Shown: positions 7,732 through 15,716 of the stretch, piece after piece
Layout: every line of letters starts with the position of its first letter
How positions within the stretch are numbered: the stretch's first letter is position 1
Assembly (NCBI GenBank): GCA_036272735.1
Contig: DATAYF010000689.1
Span: 1 to 28,428 of the forward strand
From: DATAYF01 sp036272735
GTDB taxonomy: Bacteria; Chloroflexota; Ktedonobacteria; Ktedonobacterales; Ktedonobacteraceae
Length of the DNA: 28,428 nt
Reading direction: 5' to 3'
Made by a program: the position numbers and the translations under genes
Notes under the pieces: generated by a model
The model's input: the letters and a program-made list of their open reading frames with translations, nothing else
What the model was told of the DNA's origin: nothing
The model's database searches: none

Positions 7732-9091
7732 AATTCGTGTGCCCGAATTAGGTGAATCCATTGTTGATGCGACCATTGCTTCCTGGCTCAAGCACGAGGG
7801 CGATGCCGTGCACAAGGGCGAGACCCTCGCGGAATTGGAAACCGATAAGGTGAACTTCGAAGTGAGCGCTGACCAGGATGGTGTGTTGCAGAAAGTGCTC
7901 AAGCAACCAGGTGATACCGTTGTTGTTGGTGAAGTCATTGGCATGTTGGGTGAGGGTGAGGGAGCAGGTATAGGTGGAGGAATGGCGACCGCGTCCGCCA
8001 ATGGTACGGCGAAAGCGGCCGCGAACTCTGCCGTGCCATCGCCATCATCGGCGCAATCGTCGTCCGAACTGCCACAGGTACCACCTTCGAGTGGTGGCAC
8101 GCAGCGTCCGCCTTCGCCTCTGGCAAGGCGCATTGCGGCTGAACATAACGTCGATATCTCGCAGATACAGGGAACCAGCCCGCATGCGCGTGTGACGAAA
8201 GAAGATGTCATGCTATACCTGGCGCAGAACTCTACCAACGCCCAGACCCCCGTGCAGGAGGTACCAGGAGTTCCGGGAGCGTCCAATCAACCCACGCAGC
8301 CTATGCAAGCCATCTCTTCTTCCGCCCCTGCTGCTCCTGTGCCACCTCCGGTCGTTGCTTCTCAGGCTCAGAGAACGACTACGGCTGCGGGACGGCCAGA
8401 AGAGCGCAGGCGTATGTCGCGTCGTCGTCAAACGATTGCGCAACGCCTCGTCGAAACCCAGCATACGGCCGCGATGCTGACCACCTTTAACGAGATCGAT
8501 ATGAGCGCGATTATGGATGTACGTGCTCGTCGTAAGGAGGCATTCAAGGAACGCCATAACGTCTCGCTGGGTTTTATGTCCTTTTTCACGAAAGCGGTGA
8601 TCGGCGCGCTGAAAGCTTTCCCACTGCTCAATGCTGAAATTCAGGGGCAGGAGATTGTGGTAAAACATTACTACGATCTGGGTATCGCGGTTGGTGTTGA
8701 CGAGGGGCTGGTGGTACCCGTGGTGCGTGATGCGGACCGTAAAAACTTTGCTGAGATCGAGCGCGAAATTGCCGAACTTGCCAAACGTGCGCGGGCAAAT
8801 CAACTGGCGCTTGCCGACCTGCAAGGAGGAACGTTTACGATTACCAATGGTGGTGTATATGGCTCGATGCTTTCGACGCCTATCTTGAATGGCCCCCAGG
8901 TTGGCATTCTGGGCATGCACAAAATCGAGCAACGCCCCATTGCCTTGCAAGGACAGGTGGTTATTCATCCCATGATGTACGTGGCCCTCTCCTACGATCA
9001 TCGTATCGTTGATGGCGGAGAAGCCGTGCGTTTCCTGGTCAAAATCAAAGAATTAATCGAAGACCCGGAATCGTTACTGCTCGAAGGCTAA
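7721..9091 (+). CDS. sucB: Dihydrolipoyllysine-residue succinyltransferase (E2)
   Basis: E2 core of the 2-oxoglutarate dehydrogenase complex, 456 aa. Domain order: one lipoyl domain (1-75, lipoyl-Lys43 in LETDKVNFEV); a long Gly/Ala/Ser/Pro linker (77-130); a peripheral-subunit-binding domain (131-167, PSPLARRIAAEHNV...VTKEDVMLYL); a second Pro/Ala-rich linker; and the catalytic acyltransferase domain (about 222-456) ending with YDHRIVDGGEA, which holds the catalytic His427 and Asp431. It begins inside the end of sucA and should give stoichiometric E1 and E2. Assignment as succinyl- rather than acetyl-transferase rests on the partnership with sucA. No lipoamide dehydrogenase gene lies nearby. 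Confidence 0.95.
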   Translation: MPIEIRVPELGESIVDATIASWLKHEGDAVHKGETLAELETDKVNFEVSADQDGVLQKVLKQPGDTVVVGEVIGMLGEGEGAGIGGGMATASANGTAKAAANSAVPSPSSAQSSSELPQVPPSSGGTQRPPSPLARRIAAEHNVDISQIQGTSPHARVTKEDVMLYLAQNSTNAQTPVQEVPGVPGASNQPTQPMQAISSSAPAAPVPPPVVASQAQRTTTAAGRPEERRRMSRRRQTIAQRLVETQHTAAMLTTFNEIDMSAIMDVRARRKEAFKERHNVSLGFMSFFTKAVIGALKAFPLLNAEIQGQEIVVKHYYDLGIAVGVDEGLVVPVVRDADRKNFAEIEREIAELAKRARANQLALADLQGGTFTITNGGVYGSMLSTPILNGPQVGILGMHKIEQRPIALQGQVVIHPMMYVALSYDHRIVDGGEAVRFLVKIKELIEDPESLLLEG

Positions 9092-9109
9092 ATGCTCGTG
9101 CTATCCTCC

Positions 9110-9138
9110 TCGACAGAAGAGGTTGGTATCTGTATAAT
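9110..9138 (+). promoter_or_regulatory. Strong SigA-type promoter of the kinase-FHA operon
   Basis: TCGACA (5/6) and a perfect TATAAT are separated by 17 nt. The predicted start near 9145 gives a leader of about 70 nt before the kinase ATG. This separates transcription of the 9217-13304 gene group from sucAB, although no clear terminator lies between them. Confidence 0.7.
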
Positions 9139-9216
9139 CAAGAGGCAAGAAAGTGCGCAGTTTGTCACGCAATCTTTTTCGAATAGCTATCTATCCTCGC
9201 CAGGCAGGGAACAACG

Positions 9217-10632
9217 ATGACAGGAAATGATGATTTGAATACGTTGGCTGGCAAATCGCTCGGCCATTTTCGCGTGGTCGAGCGCATTGGTGCTGGCGGT
9301 ATGGCGGCCGTCTTTAAAGCCTATCAGCCAACGCTTGACCGCTACGTTGCGATTAAGGTGCTACCCGCCTATCATGCCCGCGACCCTGTCTTCGTCAAAC
9401 GATTCGAGCAGGAGGCGCGTTCTGTCGCCAAGTTGGCCCATCCTAATATCGTGCAGATTCACGATTTTGGTGAGCAGGATGATATCACGTATATTGTGAT
9501 GGAATATGTGGATGGCGGAACGCTCAAGGATCGTTTGAAAAAGGCGTTGCCTGTTGCGGAGGCGGCGGATTATATGATTCAGGCCGCCGAAGGGCTCGAT
9601 TGTGCCCATCGCAATGGCATCGTGCATCGTGACGTCAAGCCTGCGAATATGCTGTTGCGTAAAGATGGGCACCTGTTACTTTCAGATTTCGGCATCGCGA
9701 AAATCCTTGAGGGCACCACAAATTTGACGCGTGTTGGCACCGGTATTGGCACGCCGCAATACATGTCTCCTGAGCAGGGCATGGGGCAGCCCGTTGACCG
9801 CCGCAGCGATATTTATTCGCTCGGCATCGTCTTCTTTCATTGTTTAACCGGGCACGTCCCTTTTACAGCTGATAGTCCGATTACGATCACCGTCAAACAT
9901 ATGAACGACCCCTTGCCGGTCGAGCAGTTGTATGCAGTAGGCATTCCATCTCCTGTTGTTCAGGTGGTGCAAAAGATGACGACGAAACCGGCTCAGGATC
10001 GCTATCAATCGGCTGAGTCGCTCATCGATGCACTGACCAATGCTCTGGTCTCGTCCAATCTGGTACTGCCCCGTTCCTGGCGTGGAGTGATGCCGCAGTT
10101 CAGCTCTGTTTCCACCGATGCCGCTTCTGGGCAAGCGAACGTTTCCACTGGCAATACGTCTCTGCCAACTAGCCAACCTTTTGCCGGAGCACAACCAGGG
10201 GTGACGCTCACGTGTTTTCGTTGTGGCGCTCCCAACCCCAGTACGCGGCTCTACTGCACTACCTGTGGCGATGATCTCTCGAACCGCCGCGCCAGCGCCG
10301 ACCGCCACCTTGGTCCAAATGGTCGTCCCATGCTCGCTCGCCTGTCCATTCAAAATGGTCCTATGGCTGGACATACCTATCGTTTTCACCAGGATGTGAC
10401 AACGGTTGGTCGTACCAATGGCAACGATTTTGTCATCGCCGGGCGCACGGTTTCGCGGCGTCATGCTCGTCTCTGGTTTGCCGATGGGCTCTGGTACCTG
10501 GAAGATTTGCAAAGTGCAAATGGCACACTACTTAACAATACACGCATTTATCAGCCAGTGGTCCTCAATGATGGCGATGTTATCAACTTTGGGGACGAGG
10601 TGGTCGTATTTACTATAACGTATGGTCCGTAA
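9217..10632 (+). CDS. Ser/Thr protein kinase with zinc ribbon and FHA domain
   Basis: 471-aa soluble Hanks-type kinase. The kinase domain (about 17-280) has the Gly loop GAGGMA (25-30), Lys47 in VAIK, HRDVKPAN (137-144), DFG (157-159) and GTPQYMSPEQ (178-187), so all catalytic residues are present. A four-Cys zinc ribbon follows (C333, C336, C347, C350). A C-terminal FHA domain (about 375-468) has GRT, SRRHA (413-417) and NGT (435-437), the phosphothreonine-binding signature. No membrane segment was seen. The FHA domain probably binds its own phosphorylated activation loop (TNLTRVGTGIGT) or phosphorylated partners. The start is ATG with AGGGA at 6-nt spacing. The substrate is unknown; the three genes that follow are candidate partners. 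Confidence 0.93.
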   Translation: MTGNDDLNTLAGKSLGHFRVVERIGAGGMAAVFKAYQPTLDRYVAIKVLPAYHARDPVFVKRFEQEARSVAKLAHPNIVQIHDFGEQDDITYIVMEYVDGGTLKDRLKKALPVAEAADYMIQAAEGLDCAHRNGIVHRDVKPANMLLRKDGHLLLSDFGIAKILEGTTNLTRVGTGIGTPQYMSPEQGMGQPVDRRSDIYSLGIVFFHCLTGHVPFTADSPITITVKHMNDPLPVEQLYAVGIPSPVVQVVQKMTTKPAQDRYQSAESLIDALTNALVSSNLVLPRSWRGVMPQFSSVSTDAASGQANVSTGNTSLPTSQPFAGAQPGVTLTCFRCGAPNPSTRLYCTTCGDDLSNRRASADRHLGPNGRPMLARLSIQNGPMAGHTYRFHQDVTTVGRTNGNDFVIAGRTVSRRHARLWFADGLWYLEDLQSANGTLLNNTRIYQPVVLNDGDVINFGDEVVVFTITYGP

Positions 10633-10728
10633 CCATCAAAATGAAACGGAAAAACAGTCGATAGGGAATCGTATCTCCCTGTCATTGCCCATTCCGCCGC
10701 CTTACTCGAAGGAAAGGTAAGTGATACT

Positions 10729-11268
10729 ATGAGTTCCATTAATCCCGCAGTGCAGGTTGCACAACAAATGCTGCTCGGCGGTGCAGTCAAGCAAAATCAT
10801 GCTCTTGAGCATGCCACGATAGTTCTGCTTTCACGCAAATTCCCAGAAGTACGCATGTCCGGCATCTCGTTTGCCGCTGGTTTTTTTGTCTTCGGCGAAA
10901 TTCCTACAGAAGCCATTTTGCCTACGGCTCAGGAGGCGCTCAATCGCTTGCGCACAACGCAACCGGAATTGGCTGTGCACGAGCGTTGTGGTACCAACCT
11001 GGCGGTTTCTGGTATGCTCACCGGGCTGGCGGCGATGGCGGTCGCAAAACTACGTCGTCCGTACAGTACCGCCAATAATGTGATCCTGGCATCGACGGCG
11101 GCCCTGGTCCTGGCGCGACCGTTGGGTCTCGCGGTACAGCGCTATGTAACGACGCAAACTCCCAACTCGTCCATGCGTATCATCAAGGTCACGCCGAGAA
11201 CCATTTTTGGTGCCCCCGCCCATTTTGTCAGTACCGACAATCCCGAGGCGGCTGGCCTGTTCGCATAG
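10729..11268 (+). CDS. DUF6391-like protein
   Basis: 179-aa protein with a conserved-looking AVKQNHALEHATI segment (about residues 19-31), followed by FPEVRMSGISFAAGFFVFGEI and a hydrophobic stretch SGMLTGLAAMAVA around residue 90. A second hydrophobic patch is VILASTAALVLARPLGLAV. The NHALEHATI motif is what I associate with DUF6391, a family of unknown function found in cyanobacteria and Chloroflexota; that link is from memory and is not certain. It may associate with the membrane through the two hydrophobic patches. It lies 96 nt behind the kinase-FHA gene and 17 nt before the rhodanese gene, so it is probably co-transcribed. AAGGAAAGG provides the ribosome site. Confidence 0.8.
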   Translation: MSSINPAVQVAQQMLLGGAVKQNHALEHATIVLLSRKFPEVRMSGISFAAGFFVFGEIPTEAILPTAQEALNRLRTTQPELAVHERCGTNLAVSGMLTGLAAMAVAKLRRPYSTANNVILASTAALVLARPLGLAVQRYVTTQTPNSSMRIIKVTPRTIFGAPAHFVSTDNPEAAGLFA

Positions 11269-11285
11269 TGTAAAGGAGTTCGCTT

Positions 11286-12164
11286 GTGGAGCAAGATCGT
11301 CGTCACTATCTCGTCGAACCGGCCTGGCTGGCTGAGCACCTTCACGATCCCGACGTGCGTGTTGTGGATATGCGCGGCTACGTGCGCACCGTTAATCAGC
11401 CCGATGGTCGTCAGGAGGCCCAGTACGTGGGTGCCCCTGAAGAATATGCTCAAGATCATATTCCTGGTGCTGTTTATGTGGACTGGTCGCAAGATATTGT
11501 TGATCTGGATGATCCTGTGGAAGCCCAGGTTGCTCCGCCCGCGCGTTTTGCCGAGGCCATGTCGCGTGTGGGCATCGGCGATCAAACCCTGGTCGTGGCC
11601 TACGATACGCACCCGGCTTCACAGTTTGCAACGCGTCTATGGTGGGCGCTACGCTACTACGGACACGACCAGGTCGTGGTCTTAAACGGTGGATTGGGCA
11701 GGTGGCAGCGTGAACAATTGCCCATGGAAACGACGGTACCGACATATGCTCGCGCCACCTTTACGCCTCGCGTGCAACCACAACTACGTGCAACGGCTGA
11801 AGAGGTTGTTTCGCTGATCGGTAAGTCAGGCGTTACGTTGCTCGATGCCCGCGATGCCGGTCAATATTCGGGTACAGTGGTACGTGGTGAGGGGCGTCCC
11901 GGTCACGTTCCCGGCGCGGTCAATATTCCACGCGAAGAACTGATTGCGGCCGACGGAACCTTTCGGAGTAATGATGAGCTACGTGCCATCTTTGCAAGTG
12001 CCCATGTCGTTCCTGATGAGCGCATCGTGGCCTATTGTAACGGTGGTGTGGCCGCGACGACGGTGCTCTTTAGCCTGGCGATGCTCGGCTACCCACAGTT
12101 CACGAATTACGATGGCTCCTGGAACGAGTGGGGAGTGCGTCAAGACCTGCCAACAGAAGTATAG
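11286..12164 (+). CDS. Sulfurtransferase, tandem rhodanese domains
   Basis: 292-aa two-domain rhodanese of the thiosulfate/3-mercaptopyruvate sulfurtransferase type, which moves sulfane sulfur to a thiol or cyanide acceptor. The N-terminal non-catalytic domain (about 8-145) contains HIPGAVYVDW and, where the catalytic Cys would sit, Asp107 in AYDTHPAS. The C-terminal domain (about 165-290) has HVPGAVNIPREE and the active loop CNGGVAATT with Cys251. The start is GTG at 11286 with AAAGGAG at 6-nt spacing. It lies between the DUF6391-like gene and the APH-fold gene with very short gaps. The physiological acceptor cannot be read from sequence. Confidence 0.93.
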   Translation: MEQDRRHYLVEPAWLAEHLHDPDVRVVDMRGYVRTVNQPDGRQEAQYVGAPEEYAQDHIPGAVYVDWSQDIVDLDDPVEAQVAPPARFAEAMSRVGIGDQTLVVAYDTHPASQFATRLWWALRYYGHDQVVVLNGGLGRWQREQLPMETTVPTYARATFTPRVQPQLRATAEEVVSLIGKSGVTLLDARDAGQYSGTVVRGEGRPGHVPGAVNIPREELIAADGTFRSNDELRAIFASAHVVPDERIVAYCNGGVAATTVLFSLAMLGYPQFTNYDGSWNEWGVRQDLPTEV

Positions 12165-12188
12165 TCGTTGGCACTAGAAGCTGAATGT

Positions 12189-13304
12189 ATGCACGAGGAA
12201 GACAAAGCACACGACGATGGAGAGCCCGCTGAATTGATGCAGCCCGCTCAAGAAGACCTGCTCGATCTGAATACGATTATGCGGGACTTCGGCATCTCCG
12301 AGTGGAAAAACCTCGGCCGTGATGAAACCATACCAGGGGAAGGCCTGCATCTGTTGGTGGAGGTCGCTGGTCAGAGGTATGTGTTGAGGGAGCGTCCAGA
12401 GGGCATGCTGGACGAGGATCTCAGCCATCGCTATGCATTTCGCCGCTATCTCCAACAGGCCGGTATCCCCATCCCTGATGTGCGCCTGACGCCACAGGGT
12501 GAGCCAGCGGTGACCATTGGCGAAGATACCTTCGAGCTACAACAATGGGTTGGTGGCGATGTCTTCAACACTGCTGATGCCAACAGCCTCGCCCAGGTAG
12601 GATTTGCCGGCACGATGCTGGGTCGCATTCACCATGCGTCCAGTCAGTACACAGGGAATCAGCATCATTGGCCGTCTGAAGTCCATATGGGCGCGATGGT
12701 ACAAAACTGGCTGAACATGGCACGTGGCAAAGCTGACGCCAGCGCTATTCAGGCTATCGCTGCCGGACTCAACAATTGGGTTGACCAATGGGAGACGCTG
12801 CTGCCAGCAGCGATGATGTCGATAGGTGCCGGTGGACCTGTGCCGGAGTTTCATATTCACGGGGATTATCACGCTCATAACCTGCGCTTTGGCACGTTTG
12901 GCGTCACGGCGGTGATGGGCCTGGAGGCTTCGCGCTGGGAAAAGCGTCTCTTTGAGGTTGCCTATGCCCTTTTCTACTTTAGTGCCCTGACCTGGCAGCC
13001 TGGTGAACCGCTAAATCGTCCGCTGATGAAGCGTGGCCTTGAACCGGAGCGCGCTCGCCATTTCTTGCATGCTTATAGCGAATCCTGCCCGCCCGCACGC
13101 GGTGAAGCGCAACTTCTGACTGATGCTTTGATGCTGGTGGCTCCTGTGGTGACGATCAACGGGCCACTTGAAGATCTTTTCTACGCGCAAGACGAGCCAG
13201 ATTCTGCTGTCATCGATGATGTTATGGAGCGTCTTGCCTGGGCGGCCTCGCTGCCTTCCTGGTTGAACCGTGTCCGCTCGTCCCTGGCCGAGATGTGGAT
13301 GTAG
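12189..13304 (+). CDS. APH-fold phosphotransferase-like protein, possibly inactive
   Basis: About 371 aa with the aminoglycoside phosphotransferase/homoserine kinase II fold. Seen: an N-lobe with YVLRERPEG; the Brenner-type catalytic loop HGDYHAHNLRFG (His231, Asp233, Asn238 if counted from a TTG at 12168); and a C-terminal helical part. The position that normally reads IDFD/IDWE reads VMGLEASRWEKR, so the metal-binding Asp seems absent. It could be a pseudo-phosphotransferase or bind metal through the neighbouring Glu. ATG at 12189 is used here; TTG at 12168, three nt past the rhodanese stop, is an equal alternative, as both have only a weak AGAAG site. It is the last gene of the kinase-FHA operon and is followed by a long palindrome. 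The substrate is unknown. Confidence 0.82.
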   Translation: MHEEDKAHDDGEPAELMQPAQEDLLDLNTIMRDFGISEWKNLGRDETIPGEGLHLLVEVAGQRYVLRERPEGMLDEDLSHRYAFRRYLQQAGIPIPDVRLTPQGEPAVTIGEDTFELQQWVGGDVFNTADANSLAQVGFAGTMLGRIHHASSQYTGNQHHWPSEVHMGAMVQNWLNMARGKADASAIQAIAAGLNNWVDQWETLLPAAMMSIGAGGPVPEFHIHGDYHAHNLRFGTFGVTAVMGLEASRWEKRLFEVAYALFYFSALTWQPGEPLNRPLMKRGLEPERARHFLHAYSESCPPARGEAQLLTDALMLVAPVVTINGPLEDLFYAQDEPDSAVIDDVMERLAWAASLPSWLNRVRSSLAEMWM

Positions 13305-13311
13305 GAAGAGG

Positions 13312-13370
13312 TTAATACATAGAAATGTCTGTATGTATCCGGGACACATACAGACATTTCTATGTATTAA
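13312..13370. terminator. 59-nt palindrome between convergent genes
   Basis: Two 25-nt arms are exactly complementary (outer end TTAATACATAGAAATG). After one A.C mismatch, three more pairs lead to a single G at the centre. It lies 7 nt after the APH-fold stop and 25 nt beyond the end of the response regulator gene, so it can terminate both. It has no U-tract. The same architecture and length recur at 19595-19653 with compensatory changes, and both are followed by CTGTGTTA. It is therefore also a dispersed repeat. Confidence 0.7.
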
Positions 13371-13395
13371 CTGTGTTAAGATCATACCTATCGCC

Positions 13396-14055
13396 CTATG
13401 GATCGCGACGTGTGACCAGACCTTGCTGCCAGGCGTAGATGGCGGCCTGGGTGCGGTCCAGCATATGCAGCTTTCCTAGAATATTGCTGACATGCCCTTT
13501 CACCGTTTTCTCGCTAATAATGAGCTTCCTGGCGATTTCGGCGTTGGAAAGTCCATCAGCGATGAGGCGCAACACATCCAACTCGCGATCACTCAGATCG
13601 GTAAAAAGGTTGGGCGTTGCCTGTCTCGTACCACGCAGTTCCTCTACGACACGCGAGGCAACGCGCGGATGCAGCACGGATTCGCCTCGCGCTGCCTTAC
13701 GCACCGCTTCAGCTAGTTCATCTGGCCCCACATCCTTTAAGACATACGAGAGTGCTCCTGCCCGCAGCGCCGGAAAAATATATTCATCTTCATGGTAGGA
13801 GGTAAGAATAATTACTTGCGAACGTGGGCTGGCTTGCTTCACCTGCCGTGTCGCTTCGACACCACCGATACCAGGCATTACCAGGTCCATCAATACCACA
13901 TCGGGCGCGAATTCAGCGGCCATACGTACAGCCTCTTCGCCGGAAGAGGCCTCACCAAGCACACTGAGATCTGGCTGCAAATCCAAAAAGGTTCGTATTC
14001 CCTGTCGTACAAGGGCATGGTCGTCCGCGATCAAAAGCGCAATCTCATCCGTCAT
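13396..14055 (-). CDS. NarL/LiaR-family response regulator
   Basis: 219-aa two-component response regulator. The receiver domain (about 4-120) has the acidic pair DD (11-12), phospho-acceptor Asp57 in VVLMDLVMPG, a switch Thr in ILTSY and Lys in VLKDVG. The LuxR-type helix-turn-helix (about 150-210) reads LSDRELDVLRLIADGLSNAE then KTVKGHVSNILGKL. It should bind DNA as a phosphorylated dimer. The ATG at 14055 is preferred over GTG at 14061 because GGGGAG lies 7 nt before the ATG but only 1 nt before the GTG. It follows the histidine kinase gene by 27 nt on the same strand. Because that kinase gene is disrupted, this regulator may now be an orphan or be fed by a split kinase. Confidence 0.93.
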   Translation of the reverse strand: MTDEIALLIADDHALVRQGIRTFLDLQPDLSVLGEASSGEEAVRMAAEFAPDVVLMDLVMPGIGGVEATRQVKQASPRSQVIILTSYHEDEYIFPALRAGALSYVLKDVGPDELAEAVRKAARGESVLHPRVASRVVEELRGTRQATPNLFTDLSDRELDVLRLIADGLSNAEIARKLIISEKTVKGHVSNILGKLHMLDRTQAAIYAWQQGLVTRRDP

Positions 14056-14082
14056 ATGCACGCTCCCCTTGTGAACGTTTCT

Positions 14083-14850
14083 TCAATCGATCACAGTGCC
14101 GCTATCAGGCGCGACGTCTTTCGCGTTTTGAGGTATCACTAGAGCACTGGGACGGGTTCCCAGCCGTTGGCAATACGCGATGATACGCGTGCCTTTACCG
14201 GGCGCGCTCACCACCTGGGTATCGCCGCCAAGTGCTCGCATACGCTCTTGCATGGAAAGAAGACCAACTCCCAGGCACGAACGCTCGGTGGGACTAAATC
14301 CCTGACCGTTATCTGTTACCGAGAGCGTGACCGTTTCCTCATTCGTGGTCAGCGCTATCTGCACCAGGGTTGCTTTACTATGCCGCGCAACGTTTGATAG
14401 GGACTCTTGCGCGACACGAAACAACGCTTCTTCCACTGTTAGCAGAAGCGTTTGCATATCCTCTATACGAACGTTGGCGACGATAGTGGTCTGCTGCGTC
14501 CATTGCGTTGCCATCTCTCGCAGTGCGGTCGCCAGCCCCTTGCCCTCAAGCGCGACCGGGCGCAACTCACGAATCAGTAATGTTAGCTCCTGCTGCGCCT
14601 GGTGTACAAGCTTTTCCGCTTCCAATAAGCGCGTTTCAGCGGCGTCGGCATCACGCCTGAGCAGGAACCTGGTTGCGCCAATTTGCATAGAGACAGCAAA
14701 GACCTGCTGCTTCACACTGTCATGCAGATCACGCGCCAGGCGATTGCGCTCCTCTAAAGTTGCGAGCTTCTGTCTCGCCTGAAGCAAATTTCGTACCTGG
14801 TCAGCCATGCTGTTGAGTTGGCGCGTCGTCTGCTTGCACGGAGAAATCAC
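14083..14850 (-). CDS. Histidine kinase, catalytic half of a disrupted gene
   Basis: Up to 255 aa. It holds the end of a HAMP domain (RQLNSMADQVRNLL), the HisKA_3 dimerisation helix with phospho-acceptor His43 in RLARDLHDSV, and a HATPase domain (DNGQGF; GVGLLSMQERMRALGG). It is a NarX/LiaS-type kinase matched to the adjacent regulator. The upstream membrane half is in another reading frame. A GTG at 14850 with GGAG 5 nt upstream, or an ATG at 14808 that overlaps the sensor-half stop in ATGGCTGA, could start a soluble kinase fragment. The HAMP segment that normally reads DExGxLA is missing between the halves, so this looks like a real deletion and not a one-base error. Kinase activity may remain, but signal coupling would be lost. 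Confidence 0.8.
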   Translation of the reverse strand: MISPCKQTTRQLNSMADQVRNLLQARQKLATLEERNRLARDLHDSVKQQVFAVSMQIGATRFLLRRDADAAETRLLEAEKLVHQAQQELTLLIRELRPVALEGKGLATALREMATQWTQQTTIVANVRIEDMQTLLLTVEEALFRVAQESLSNVARHSKATLVQIALTTNEETVTLSVTDNGQGFSPTERSCLGVGLLSMQERMRALGGDTQVVSAPGKGTRIIAYCQRLGTRPSALVIPQNAKDVAPDSGTVID

Positions 14851-15574
14851 CCTGGCTCCAGCGATCCGCCGCCATCGTCAACCCTTTCAAGCGACGTGTG
14901 AAGCCGCGCGCGGTCAGATAGCCAGAGATGGTTCCGCAAACGGCGGCATACACTATGATGATGGCCGAACTCAACACGATAAGTTGGAGAAATTCAATAA
15001 GTAATTGCAGTCTGTCCGGTGGCATAAGGCGCATAACAAGCACACCCTCTACTTTTCCCTTGTGCCCTACAATTGCCGCCATCGCGACCAGCGTCCCATC
15101 CGTTTCCGCATCGACCTGACTCATGGTCCCTTTTGTGTCGTGAAAGAGGGCGCGCAGGTGTGAGCGATTAGGGGGAGAAAGCTGGTTTTGAAACGGTGTG
15201 TCGGGCGAAACAGGGTGCGTACCCACCGAGGCAAGCGTGTATCCCTGCGTATCCAATACACTGAGTGAAAGGGGGTGTGAGAAAACAAACGGTCCTTGCT
15301 TGTTAGGAGCATCGCTGTTCATGATAGACAGCCAGACCGCGAGCGCCTGGCGATCAGGTGAACCATGCACAAAGTATGGCACGGCCTGAGGAACTTCTTG
15401 CTTCAGCATATTCAGCACAAAGTAGGAGGCATCCATGCTTGAGATAAGTAGGGCACCGCCAACCACTAGTATTTCGATCAGCAAAAACGTTATGACCGCC
15501 GTCAGCATGTATGATACGGTCATTTTTTCTCTTAATCGCCTGAAAGGCCGCAACCTCTTTTTCTGGACCATCAT
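14801..15574 (-). pseudogene. Histidine kinase, membrane sensor half (truncated by frameshift)
   Basis: About 257 aa. It has a first transmembrane helix (MLTAVITFLLIEILVVGGALLI), an extracellular sensor region of roughly 130 residues, a second helix (LQLIVLSSAIIIVYAAVCGTI) and the first HAMP helix (RRLKGLTMAADRWSQGDFSVQ). The frame then runs out at ADDAPTQQHG and a TGA. The next frame continues with the second HAMP helix and kinase domains (14083-14850). ATG at 15574 is chosen over upstream in-frame codons because GGGG lies just before it, an extended -10 TGCTATACT sits at 15612-15620, and the longer ORF would run through the 15637-15674 hairpin. It was once one sensor kinase of about 490-500 aa. 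Confidence 0.75.
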
Positions 15575-15611
15575 GCTTACCCCATGATGAACAGGCATAA
15601 AATATGCCCTT

Positions 15612-15620
15612 AGTATAGCA
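15612..15620 (-). promoter_or_regulatory. Extended -10 promoter of the kinase-regulator pair
   Basis: The minus strand reads TGCTATACT: a TGn extension plus TATACT (5/6). No good -35 is visible. The predicted start near 15605 leaves a leader of about 30 nt before the ATG at 15574. It lies directly past the hairpin that ends the ABC transporter transcript, so the two-component genes can be expressed independently. Confidence 0.45.
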
Positions 15621-15636
15621 CAAGCGTGATAGATGT

Positions 15637-15674
15637 GATGGATCGCGAAAGTATCAGTACTTTCGCGATCCATC
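15637..15674 (-). terminator. Hairpin downstream of the ABC permease gene
   Basis: 17-bp perfect stem (GATGGATCGCGAAAGTA and its complement) with a TCAG loop, 43 nt beyond the permease stop. It has no U-tract on the minus strand. It separates the ABC operon from the downstream histidine kinase gene. Confidence 0.6.
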
Positions 15675-15716
15675 CATCCTTCTAACGCCAACCATTTTCC
15701 TCATCAATCGCACTGC

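Noticed and set aside
8213..9001. 262-aa minus-strand frame opposite sucB
   Set aside because: Antisense shadow of the E2 catalytic domain, with low-complexity Arg/Ser/Leu runs and no start signal.
14801..14850. The kinase gene interruption as a one-base sequencing error
   Set aside because: Restoring the frame with a single base would still leave HAMP without its conserved DExGxLA turn, so several residues are really missing.
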